Shown piece after piece: positions 1 to 7,509 of a DNA stretch of 64,000 nucleotides (position 1 is the stretch's first letter; the number at the start of each line of letters is the position of its first letter). Source of the DNA: Bradyrhizobium erythrophlei. GTDB taxonomy: Bacteria; Pseudomonadota; Alphaproteobacteria; Rhizobiales; Xanthobacteraceae. The stretch is from contig FSRD01000002.1 of the NCBI GenBank assembly GCA_900129675.1, positions 930,001 through 994,000 on the forward strand, written 5' to 3'. A program made the translations under genes and the position numbers. The notes under the pieces were generated by a model, which worked only from the letters and a program-made list of their open reading frames with translations, was not told the DNA's origin and did not search any database.

Positions 1-611
1 GGGGACGAGCCCCCGGGCCGCGATCTCGCCCGGGGTATGAAATGCATGATCGCCTAGGTTGACCGGGGCGAACATACTGTTGAAGACGTCGATGGTCCCG
101 GCGCTGTCGTTGGCGGAGTGAGCATCGTATCGGCCTGGTTGACTGCCAATCCGGTATAGACGGCGCCCGGTGTCGTCACTTCGACGGACGCTGTTGTCCC
201 GGAGTTCCAGGCGGAAATCGTCCCGTTGAGATCGGCGAAGATGAAGTGGGCGCTCATGCCGTCGCTCAGGATGAAAGACGAGGCGTTCGTATTGGAGACC
301 TGTCCCGTGGGGCCCTGGGGTCCGGTCGCGGTGGTCGGGATGTGCACTGTGAGAATCGCGGGAGAGACGACGGTGCTGTCGGTCACCGGGTAGACAGTGG
401 CCAAATTGGAGCCCTGGTCCGAGATCCAGAAGGGGCTACCGCCCGACGGCGAGGAGAGAAACGAAACGCCCCAAGGGTTCTTCAAATTCGCGTCGGTTAC
501 CGTGGCGAGTCCAGCGAGGTCCGAGACCAGATTCGTCTGAACAAAGCTGGCCGCATCGTCGGCGCTGGCGAACGTTGGGTCAGATTGGAACGGCGCTGAA
601 TTGTTAGACAT
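1..611 (-). pseudogene. TIGR03118-like protein, frameshifted, runs off left edge
   Basis: Reading from a start at 611, the protein opens MSNNSAPFQSDP and continues with NPWGVSF, FWISDQGSN and AVYTGLAVNQ, which resembles the TIGR03118 family of secreted, beta-propeller-like proteins of unknown function. The start is set by a strong ribosome site (GGAGGAAAC) just upstream, although the frame stays open to about 677. Near 118-125 the frame breaks: the reading frame used so far becomes low-complexity and stops at 54, while the adjacent frame continues with SANDSAGTIDVFNSMFAP and HTPGEIAARGLV to the window edge. That continuation is what the family needs, so one base has been lost. The rest of the gene lies left of the window. 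Family assignment is from memory of the motifs; the frameshift itself is seen directly. Confidence 0.7.
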
Positions 612-626
612 GACTGTTTCCTCCAG

Positions 627-796
627 GATGCTTGAACGACTGAGAGGGTCGCGGAGAAGGCCATGGGTATTGCCCATGGCGTCCGTGTAGGACCGACGAT
701 GTCGCCACTGTCATTGATCCCGTTGAACACCGTCGAGCCGAACGCGTTCGGAGCGTCCACCGTGGATAGATGGATGGACGATATGTTCAAGAACAT
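627..796 (-). pseudogene. HAF-repeat protein remnant, frameshifted
   Basis: The minus strand encodes STVDAPNAFGSTVFNGINDS followed by GDIVG, the pattern of an extracellular HAF-type repeat (NGINDxGxIVGxY). After GDIVG (about 685) the frame is lost, and the adjacent frame continues SYTDAMGNTHGLL, which is how such a repeat normally continues. The second part then reads without a stop into the TIGR03118-like gene downstream. Only one or two repeat units remain, so this is a relic and not a working gene. An 18-bp AT-rich palindrome lies at its 5' end. Confidence 0.5.
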
Positions 797-798
797 AT
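781..798. promoter_or_regulatory. 18-bp palindrome ATATGTTC-AA-GAACATAT
   Basis: Two perfect 8-bp arms are separated by AA, within an AT-rich patch (781-835) that contrasts with the GC-rich surroundings. It sits at the start of the HAF-like remnant on the minus strand. It could be an operator of the ancestral promoter; no regulator is recognisable nearby. Confidence 0.3.
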
Positions 799-1248
799 GA
801 AAATATGATCGTGAAGATATTGTGGTATGCGACGGCGTACCCGCTCAGCTGCATCGACCTGAGCAAGAAAACCTAAAGGCCCTGCCTATCCACCTCAACG
901 TCTGAAAGCTGCGTCAGCTCGACGCTTGCAGCGCCTTCTGTGCCCGCAAATCGTCGGCAGATTGCGGCCGGTTGGCCGTTTTGCGGGATGCACCCGCCGC
1001 ATAGCTAGCGGCCCATCTGAGCGACCTCGATTTTGCGCCATCAAAGTGGTGAGCGACCTCTTGGCGCGCCTATGCTGAGCGACCTGGCTTCTAGAGAACC
1101 TCCCCAGACCTCTCAGTGGTGGCCTTCTGATGCCTGTTTGGGCACGTCGCGCGCTGCTGGTGAGGTGCCCCACAGCACATATGGAAATCAGTTGCTCAGG
1201 GCGCTCAGGTCGCTCAACCCCGCGGCAAAAACGCATAGCTGGCGCGGC
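799..1248. other. gene-poor stretch with TGAGCGACCT repeats
   Basis: No convincing gene was found. The open frames here have arginine/serine-rich, low-quality translations. The decamer TGAGCGACCT occurs at 1018-1027, 1050-1059 and 1076-1085, and once inverted at about 1205-1214. It has no obvious coding role and may be a relic of a small repeat array or of a mobile element. Confidence 0.4.
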
Positions 1249-1440
1249 TTACGCCTTACTGAAGTAGCCCTTCACCCGCCCCAAGCCGGTGATGCTCACA
1301 TAGCCATTCGAGGCCCGTTCCCAGCCCAGCTTCTTCATCACGGTGGAGAGCCGCGTCGTGTGCTGGGTGGTTTGGTTTCCGGGTTGGATCTTGAGGACGT
1401 ACTCCAACACGTGCGAGCTAATGACTTGTCCTCGCCCTCG
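1249..1440 (-). pseudogene. possible 3' remnant of a VapE/phage-primase-type gene
   Basis: A short minus-strand frame ending at a TAA (1249-1251) reads HVLEYVLKIQPGNQTTQ, then TRLSTVMKKLGWERA and ITGLGRVKGYFSKA. The pattern of a helix followed by RLxxVMKKLGWER near a C-terminus recalls virulence-associated E / phage primase proteins. No start codon or upstream domain is present. The assignment is weak and rests on pattern memory only. It fits the mobile-DNA character of the first 4 kb. Confidence 0.25.
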
Positions 1441-1914
1441 TCATGATGAACGATTGTTCGCACGCCCTCGTGCCACACGTCATCTGTCACCGTGCATGCG
1501 CAATATCTCTCGAACGCGAAGTTGCGCAGAGCTTGGACGATGGCCGTCTGAAGGGGGAGTCTGATTCCCCGTGTAACCATGCAACGTGGGAAAATCGCAC
1601 GGCAGTTCCTGGACGACCCAGCCGACCGGTCGCGCGAGCCGCTGGAACCCCATATGAGGCCACCAGAGTCCTTGTGCTTGCCAGACGCGAGGCGTTTCGT
1701 ACCGCCCTGGTGTGGTTTACGGAATGTCTCCTCCTGGCACTTTTCGGACCTCGCGCGATCCGCGGCGCAGGTCCGAGATACCCCGATGAGCGGACATCGC
1801 TGCTTGTCGACCGCCCATAGGTCTGCATCGTCCGGCGCTGCGGCATTGATGACCAGCAATCCGCCTTTCCGCCGACCGGAGTGCATTCATCCTCGCCGAA
1901 ATCTGTGATCTTTC
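1441..1914. other. gene-less stretch
   Basis: No frame here has a plausible protein composition, ribosome site or recognisable motif. Part of it (about 1727-1830) resembles low-complexity intergenic sequence that recurs in Bradyrhizobium-type genomes and is often mis-called as small hypothetical proteins. I see no promoter or RNA gene. Confidence 0.4.
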
Positions 1915-2017
1915 CCGCGACAAACTGACCCGACGGGCAAATCACTTCGGATTTTCCGAAATCGTGTCAAGCCCAGAAATTAAAAATATTTCGCTTTCGC
2001 CGCCGGGCAAATCAAGG
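1915..2017. repeat. left half of an interspersed non-coding repeat
   Basis: The stretch with GACGGGCAAATCA, GTGTCAAGCC and AAAAATATTTCGC matches, from memory, the first part of a several-hundred-base non-coding repeat found in many copies in Bradyrhizobium-type genomes. Its second half lies at 3298-3715. An ISAs1-family element separates them, flanked by the 10-bp duplication CAAATCAAGG. Confidence 0.6.
2008..2017. repeat. left copy of 10-bp target-site duplication
   Basis: CAAATCAAGG is repeated exactly at 3298-3307, directly outside the inverted repeats of the ISAs1-family element. Confidence 0.9.
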
Positions 2018-3297
2018 CACGGCAAGGAATCCGGGTTAACGGCTGATTTGGAGAACCTGGAGCAGGAAATCGGCGCTCCAACTTGCCCGTTTTCTGCGGG
2101 TCTTGATGCTTCCGGTGGTTTTGTGGTTGCGGAGGAGGTCGAGAGCGAAGCGGCGGACGACGGCCATGTTCTTGGCGCCATGGCCTGTCCTGTATCGCGA
2201 CAGATCATCGCCGAATTCGACGTCGAGCAGCCAGTGCATGCTCTCCACCCCCCAATGGCCGCGACATCCTTTGGCAGTGCGTTCGATGTCGAGCGGCGCG
2301 GAGCAGATGTAGGTGCGGGTGTCGAAGGTCGAGCGATCGGCATGTTCGGTCCGGGTGTCGACCTTGACGATGGTCTTGATGTTGGTGAAGCGCGGTTGCC
2401 CGGGATAGCTGCGCTCGGACACGATCCAGTCGACCGCCTTCGAGGCGGTGTAGGTGCGGGTCTCGATGCGGCCGTGACCCTTCTCGACGGTTGTTTTGGT
2501 AACCAGCTCGCTGGCCTGGGCAGTGCGGAAGTAGTCCACGACATCGGCTTCCAGAGTAGGCTGGTTGCCCTTCAGTGCCAGCAGGTAATCGGCTTTGTGG
2601 GCCACGATCTTGTCGGCGATGTCGACCTGACAGCCCATGGCATCGATGGTGACCAGGGCACCTTCGAGCTGGCCGGCTTCGGCGAGCTGGTCGAGAAGCT
2701 CGGGAATAGCGGTAATCTCGTTGGTCTTCTCCGGAACCCCGAGCTGCGCCAAGGTCAGTCTTGCGGTGGTGGCATAGGCGCTGAGCGTGTGCAGGGCCTT
2801 GAGCCCCTTGCGATGGTCGTGGGTGCGGCGCGCCGTCTTTCCATCGATGGCGATGAAATCGTGCCGATCCGGCCAGATGGCGGCGACCCAGCTATTGAAG
2901 CAGCGTTGGAACAGGACCGGATCGATGCGGTTCACCAAGTCGCGCAGCCAGCGCGCACACGGAATGCCATGATGGAAATCGGAAAACCGCCGCAGGAAAT
3001 CGAGATGATGCTCGCCCCAAGCGACGATGTCGTCGAAATCATCGCAGGAGGCGATGGTCGCGCAGGTCACCAGCAGCAGAACCTCCTTAATCGGATAGAG
3101 AATCCGCCACGCTTCCCGGTCGTCGTCGAGTTCGGAAAAGTTCTTCAAAAGAAGCGCCAAACGAGCCCGCGGGCTCTCGTCCTCGACGATCGTGTCCATC
3201 TCGATGCTCCAGCCGAATCAAAGCACCGAGGGAATCACCAACCGCCGTCAACGCAAAATCAGCCCTTTCGGCCCGTTAACCCGAGTTCCGAGCCGTG
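2018..3297 (-). mobile_element. ISAs1-family insertion sequence, complete
   Basis: The element is 1280 bp with one transposase gene on the minus strand. Terminal inverted repeats of about 23 bp are visible: the left end starts CACGGCAAGGAAT and reaches CGGGTTAAC, and the complement of the right end starts CACGGCTCGGAACT and reaches CGGGTTAAC. Exact 10-bp direct repeats (CAAATCAAGG) flank it, as expected for this family. Intact ends, an intact gene and a perfect duplication point to a fairly recent insertion into an existing non-coding repeat. Confidence 0.92.
2036..3199 (-). CDS. ISAs1-family transposase
   Basis: This 387-residue protein has the usual length and layout of ISAs1-family (H-repeat-associated) transposases. 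An N-terminal region carries LYPIKEVLLLVTCA and WGEHHLDFLRRF. The DDE-type core follows: FIAIDGKTAR holds the first catalytic Asp, VTIDAMGCQ the second, and the region around HWGVESMHWLLDVEFGDD the Glu. The motif HKADYLLALKGNQPTL between them is typical. The gene fills almost the whole element, its start lies about 100 bp inside the right inverted repeat, and the reading frame is undamaged, so the enzyme is probably active. Confidence 0.95.
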   Translation of the reverse strand: MDTIVEDESPRARLALLLKNFSELDDDREAWRILYPIKEVLLLVTCATIASCDDFDDIVAWGEHHLDFLRRFSDFHHGIPCARWLRDLVNRIDPVLFQRCFNSWVAAIWPDRHDFIAIDGKTARRTHDHRKGLKALHTLSAYATTARLTLAQLGVPEKTNEITAIPELLDQLAEAGQLEGALVTIDAMGCQVDIADKIVAHKADYLLALKGNQPTLEADVVDYFRTAQASELVTKTTVEKGHGRIETRTYTASKAVDWIVSERSYPGQPRFTNIKTIVKVDTRTEHADRSTFDTRTYICSAPLDIERTAKGCRGHWGVESMHWLLDVEFGDDLSRYRTGHGAKNMAVVRRFALDLLRNHKTTGSIKTRRKRASWSADFLLQVLQISR

Positions 3298-3307
3298 CAA
3301 ATCAAGG
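3298..3307. repeat. right copy of 10-bp target-site duplication
   Basis: Exact copy of CAAATCAAGG found at 2008-2017, immediately beyond the right inverted repeat of the ISAs1-family element. Confidence 0.9.
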
Positions 3308-3715
3308 GCACATCAATTGCCATCCTGTCCCGAGAAGAGGGGCGTCGGCCATCGTCACGAACGTGGGACAGGGAGCGGTGGACGCGGATGCGCCTTTGAC
3401 GAACGGCGCGGAAGCGTACGGCGAAGTCGTGTGGTCCTGACGCCTCGACGCTGGCGTCAAGTTGGCGGTTGCGCATCGATCCAAACGGATCGAGCGCGGT
3501 ATCCCGCCGGCGACGGTGACAAGAAAGCCCGATCACCGGGGAGCGCGCTATAAGCCGTAAAGCCATTGCGCAGGGAATGTCGGATTGCCTCCGCTGCCCT
3601 GTATGCTCGCGTGCGCACCTTTTTGTGCACATTGCACACGAGACCGCGGGTGCAGCGCGCATCCGGCATTCCCTGCGCCCTCTCTTTTCGAGGGGCAGAA
3701 TTTACATGCAAACCT
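3298..3715. repeat. right part of the interspersed non-coding repeat
   Basis: Landmarks such as GAAGAGGGGCGTCGG, GTGTGGTCCTGACGCC, GTGACAAGAAAGCCCGATCA, GCCGTAAAGCCATTGCGCAG and CATTCCCTGCGCCCTCT match, from memory, a long conserved repeat of Bradyrhizobium-type genomes. Its short open frames are often mis-annotated as hypothetical proteins; I regard them as spurious. The repeat is the insertion target of the ISAs1-family element. From 3716 to the fad operon start nothing else is recognisable except a possible TAAAAT -10 box near 3916. Confidence 0.65.
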
Positions 3716-3956
3716 CGGGCAGATCGTGCCGCGAGAACGCCGATGCATATCTGTGCCCTGAATTTGAATCGCTTGGATCGGCCCCGCACGGGAAGGCGTG
3801 CAGCCCCACAACCCGGAACTGACAGGCTCCACAGGCGTTAGCGATCGCCGCCCGCCCGCGTCAATTTCTCCCTGTTTTCAAAGCGAAGTGTTCACCCCCG
3901 TCAGGCACTTTGCGCTAAAATAGCCTGTGCGCCGCCGATTCATGAGGATATCAGCC

Positions 3957-6224
3957 ATGAGCTTCCGCCGCGATTTCATCACCAAGCCGATCTTCTCCTG
4001 GGCCCGAGGCGTATTGCCTGTCATGTCCGACACCGAGCGCGAGGCGCTCGAGGCCGGCGATGTCTGGTGGGACGCCGACCTCTTCACCGGCAACCCCGAT
4101 TGGTCAAAACTGCTCGCCAGCGCGCCGGCGACGCTGACGGATGAGGAGCGCGCATTTCTCAACGGCCCGGTCGACGAGCTCTGTGCGATGCTCGACGATT
4201 GGAAGATCAATTGGGAGTGGCGCGACCTGCCGCCGGAGGCCTGTGCCTTCATCAAGCGTCATAAATTCTTCGGCATGATCATTCCGAAGGAGTATGGCGG
4301 GCTCGGCTTCTCGCCCTACGCGCATTCCGAAGTGGTTCGAAAGATCTCCTCGCGGTCGCTGGCCGCCGCCGTCACCGTGATGGTGCCGAACTCGCTCGGG
4401 CCCGGCGAATTGCTGATGCGGTTCGGCACCAGGGAGCAGCAGCAGCAATGGCTGCCGCGGCTCGCCGACGGCCGCGATATTCCCTGTTTCGGATTGACCA
4501 GCCCGGAGGCCGGCTCGGATGCCGCGTCGATGATCGACACCGGCGTCATCTGCAAGGGCAATTTCGAAGGCCGCGAAGTGCTCGGGCTGCGCCTTAACTG
4601 GCACAAGCGCTACATCACGCTTGGGCCGGTCGCGACGCTGCTCGGCCTCGCCTTCAAGGCCTATGACCCCGATCATCTCGTTGGCAGCGAAGAAGACCTC
4701 GGCATCACGGTGGCGCTGATCCCGACCCATCTGGAAGGCGTCAAAATCGGCCATCGCCATCTGCCGGCGATGCAGGTGTTTCAGAACGGCCCGAACTGGG
4801 GCAAGGACGTCTTTATCCCGATGGACTACATCATCGGCGGCCAGGAGCGGGTCGGCCAGGGCTGGAAAATGCTGATGACGGCGCTGGCCGCCGGCCGCGG
4901 CATCTCGCTGCCGTCGCTGTCGGCCGCGGGCGCGGCTTACGCGGCGCGCACCACCGGCGCCTATGCCCGCATCCGCGAGCAATTCGGCATCGCCATCGGC
5001 AAGTTCGAAGGCATCGAGGAGCCGCTCGCACGCATCGCCGGGACTGCCTATCTGCTCGACGCTGCGCGGCGGCTAACCTGCGCCACGCTCAATCAGGGCC
5101 ATCATCCCGCGGTGATTTCCGGCATCATGAAGCTGCATGCCACCGAGCGGATGCGGATCGTGATCGACGACGCCATGGATATCCATGGCGGCAAGGCTGT
5201 CATCGACGGCCCCCAGAACTATTTGGGCAGCCTTTATCGCTCGGTGCCGGTCGGCATCACCGTCGAGGGCGCCAATATCCTGACGCGCAATCTTATCGTG
5301 TTCGGACAGGGCGCGATCCGTGCCCATCCCTATCTGCTGCAAGAAATGAATGCGCTCGGCGAAACGGACCGCGCCAAGGGCCTCGACGCCTTCGACACCG
5401 CGTTCTGGAAACACCTCGGCCACAGTTTTGCGACCATGTTCAGGGCCTGGGGCCGGAGCTGGACCTTTGGGCTGTTCGCACCGGCGCCCGACGCGGGCGA
5501 GGCGACAAAATTCTATCGCCAGCTTTCGCGCTACTCCTCGGCCTTCGCGCTTTGCGCCGACATGGCGCTGTTGACGCTGGGCGGTGCGCTCAAGCGCAAG
5601 GAAATGCTGTCGGCGCGGTTCGGCGATATCCTGTCCGAGCTCTATCTGCTGTCGGCCGCATTAAAGCGCTGGCAGGACGAGGGGCGTCAGCAGGCCGATT
5701 TGCCCGCGCTCGAATGGTGCATGGCAAGCGGTTTCAAGACCATCGAGAACCGCTTTGCGGAAATACTCACGAACCTGCCGAACCGGTTCGTCGCGGTGAT
5801 CCTGAAATTCCTGATCCAGCCGTTCGGCGCGCGGGTGCTCGGGCCGTCGGACGTTGTGGTCCACCAATGCGCCCAGCTCGTGCTGGAGCCATCGGCGGCG
5901 CGTGATCGCCTGACGCCCGACCTGTCGCATGTCGATGACGACCGCGGCGTGGCGCGGCTGGAGAAGGCGTTCCTGCTCGTGACCGGTGCGGAGGATATTG
6001 CCAGGAAGATGCATGCGGCGCGCCTGCACGACTGGAACGAAGCCGTGAAGAAGGGCGTCATCACCCAGGCCGAGGGCGAAAAGCTCGCGGCGGCGCGGGA
6101 AGCCGTCGCGAAAGTGATCGAGGTCGACGATTTCGCGCCGGAAGACCTTTCGCCGATTTACAAGAAGCCGGCCGATGTGCATCAGTTCTTCCAGGAGCTT
6201 GGTGAACAGAGGGCGGCGAGCTGA
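3957..6224 (+). CDS. fadE: acyl-CoA dehydrogenase, FadE type
   Basis: The 755-residue protein catalyses the first step of beta-oxidation, oxidising acyl-CoA to trans-2-enoyl-CoA with FAD. It has the double-length architecture of E. coli FadE: an acyl-CoA dehydrogenase N-terminal and middle domain (GLTSPEAGSDA near residue 179), a C-terminal dehydrogenase domain (GGKAVIDGPQN, VEGANILTRN) and a long FadE-specific extension. The membrane segments at the start of the E. coli enzyme appear to be missing. The start at 3957 has GAGGA upstream and gives the usual MSFRRDF opening; an upstream in-frame start at 3927 is less likely. Its stop overlaps the start of the thiolase gene (TGATG), so the two should be translationally coupled. 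Confidence 0.9.
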   Translation: MSFRRDFITKPIFSWARGVLPVMSDTEREALEAGDVWWDADLFTGNPDWSKLLASAPATLTDEERAFLNGPVDELCAMLDDWKINWEWRDLPPEACAFIKRHKFFGMIIPKEYGGLGFSPYAHSEVVRKISSRSLAAAVTVMVPNSLGPGELLMRFGTREQQQQWLPRLADGRDIPCFGLTSPEAGSDAASMIDTGVICKGNFEGREVLGLRLNWHKRYITLGPVATLLGLAFKAYDPDHLVGSEEDLGITVALIPTHLEGVKIGHRHLPAMQVFQNGPNWGKDVFIPMDYIIGGQERVGQGWKMLMTALAAGRGISLPSLSAAGAAYAARTTGAYARIREQFGIAIGKFEGIEEPLARIAGTAYLLDAARRLTCATLNQGHHPAVISGIMKLHATERMRIVIDDAMDIHGGKAVIDGPQNYLGSLYRSVPVGITVEGANILTRNLIVFGQGAIRAHPYLLQEMNALGETDRAKGLDAFDTAFWKHLGHSFATMFRAWGRSWTFGLFAPAPDAGEATKFYRQLSRYSSAFALCADMALLTLGGALKRKEMLSARFGDILSELYLLSAALKRWQDEGRQQADLPALEWCMASGFKTIENRFAEILTNLPNRFVAVILKFLIQPFGARVLGPSDVVVHQCAQLVLEPSAARDRLTPDLSHVDDDRGVARLEKAFLLVTGAEDIARKMHAARLHDWNEAVKKGVITQAEGEKLAAAREAVAKVIEVDDFAPEDLSPIYKKPADVHQFFQELGEQRAAS

Positions 6225-7507
6225 TGGCGCGACCGGTTTTTATTGTCGACGGCAGCCGGACGCCGTTCCTGAAAGCGCGTTCTGGTCCTGGCCCCTTCAC
6301 CCCGGTCGATCTCGCGGTGCAATGCGGCCGGCCTTTGCTGGCGCGGCAGCCCTTTGCGCCAACCGCCTTCAATCAGGTCATCCTCGGCTGCGTCAATGTC
6401 ATTGCCGACGAGATGAACCCGGCCCGTGTCGCAGCACTTCGGCTCGGCATGGGCGAGAAAATGGTCGCCTTCACGGTGCAGATCAATTGCGGCTCCGGCA
6501 TGCAATCGATCGACACCGGCTATCGTTATATCCGCGAGGGGGTCTCGGATCTGATCCTCGCCGGCGGCGCCGAGGCGCTCAGCCATGCGCCATTGGTCTG
6601 GCCGGCGCAGGGCGTGCGCTGGTTTGCCGGGCTTGCCGGCGCCAAGGGCTTCGGCGCAAAGATCGCCGCGGCGCTAAAGGTTCGCCCGGGCTATCTCAAG
6701 CCGATCATCGGCCTCGAGCGCGGGCTGACCGATCCGATCACCGAACTCAATATGGGCCAGACCGCCGAAGTGGTCGGCCATCTCTTCGGCATCACGCGCG
6801 CACAATCCGACGCCTATGCTGCCGAAAGCCACAAGCGGCTGGCGAATGCGCAAGTACAGGGATTTCTCAAGGGCGAAGTCGAAACCTCGTTTTCGCGCGA
6901 CGGCAAATTCTACGACCATGACGATGGCGTGCGGCCGGACTCTTCACCAGAGACGCTTGCAAAACTGAATCCGGTGTTCGAACGGCCCTGGGGCCAGGTC
7001 ACCGCCGGCAACTCCTCCCAAATCACCGACGGTGCGTCCTGGGTGATCCTGGCGTCGGAGGAGGCCGTGGCAAAGCACGGCCTGACGCCGAAAGCGGTCA
7101 TCCTCGACAGCCAGTGGTCGGCGCTCGATCCATCGATCATGGGGCTCGGCCCGGTGCTGTCGGCGACCGCGCTGTTGAAGCGCAACGAACTGACGCTTGG
7201 CGATATCGAGACCTGGGAATTGAACGAGGCCTTTGCCACGCAGGTGCTGGGATGTCTGGCCGCCTGGAATGACGACAAATTCTGCCGCGAGATTCTGGGC
7301 CTCGAGGGCGCCGCCGGCCAGATCGACCAGGCCAAACTCAATGTCGATGGCGGCGCCATCAGCCTCGGGCATCCCGTCGGCTGCAGCGGCAACCGTATCG
7401 TACTGCACCTCGTCAATGCGATGAAGCGGCTCGGCACCCGGCGCGGCATCGCCACCGAATGTATCGGCGGCGGGCAGGGCGGCGCGATGTTGATAGAGAC
7501 GGTGTGA
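6224..7507 (+). CDS. acetyl-CoA C-acyltransferase (thiolase)
   Basis: This 427-residue enzyme performs the last step of beta-oxidation, thiolytic cleavage of 3-ketoacyl-CoA. All family marks are present: the acyl-accepting cysteine in NCGSGMQS (Cys89), the GHPVGCSGNR histidine (His383) and the second catalytic cysteine in TECIGGGQGG (Cys413). The length and the inserted segment between residues 125 and 190 fit FadI/FadA-type thiolases better than PhaA-type. It overlaps fadE by one base and is followed after two bases by the FadB-type gene, so it forms the trifunctional partner of that protein. I leave open whether it should be called fadA or fadI. Confidence 0.9.
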   Translation: MARPVFIVDGSRTPFLKARSGPGPFTPVDLAVQCGRPLLARQPFAPTAFNQVILGCVNVIADEMNPARVAALRLGMGEKMVAFTVQINCGSGMQSIDTGYRYIREGVSDLILAGGAEALSHAPLVWPAQGVRWFAGLAGAKGFGAKIAAALKVRPGYLKPIIGLERGLTDPITELNMGQTAEVVGHLFGITRAQSDAYAAESHKRLANAQVQGFLKGEVETSFSRDGKFYDHDDGVRPDSSPETLAKLNPVFERPWGQVTAGNSSQITDGASWVILASEEAVAKHGLTPKAVILDSQWSALDPSIMGLGPVLSATALLKRNELTLGDIETWELNEAFATQVLGCLAAWNDDKFCREILGLEGAAGQIDQAKLNVDGGAISLGHPVGCSGNRIVLHLVNAMKRLGTRRGIATECIGGGQGGAMLIETV

Positions 7508-7509
7508 TC

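Noticed and set aside
1338..1945. Overlapping frames of 110-180 residues in the gene-less stretch
   Set aside because: Several mutually overlapping frames on both strands, Ser/Arg-rich and without ribosome sites.
3302..3841. Several 60-130-residue frames inside the interspersed repeat
   Set aside because: They belong to a non-coding repeat whose small frames are commonly mis-called as hypothetical proteins.
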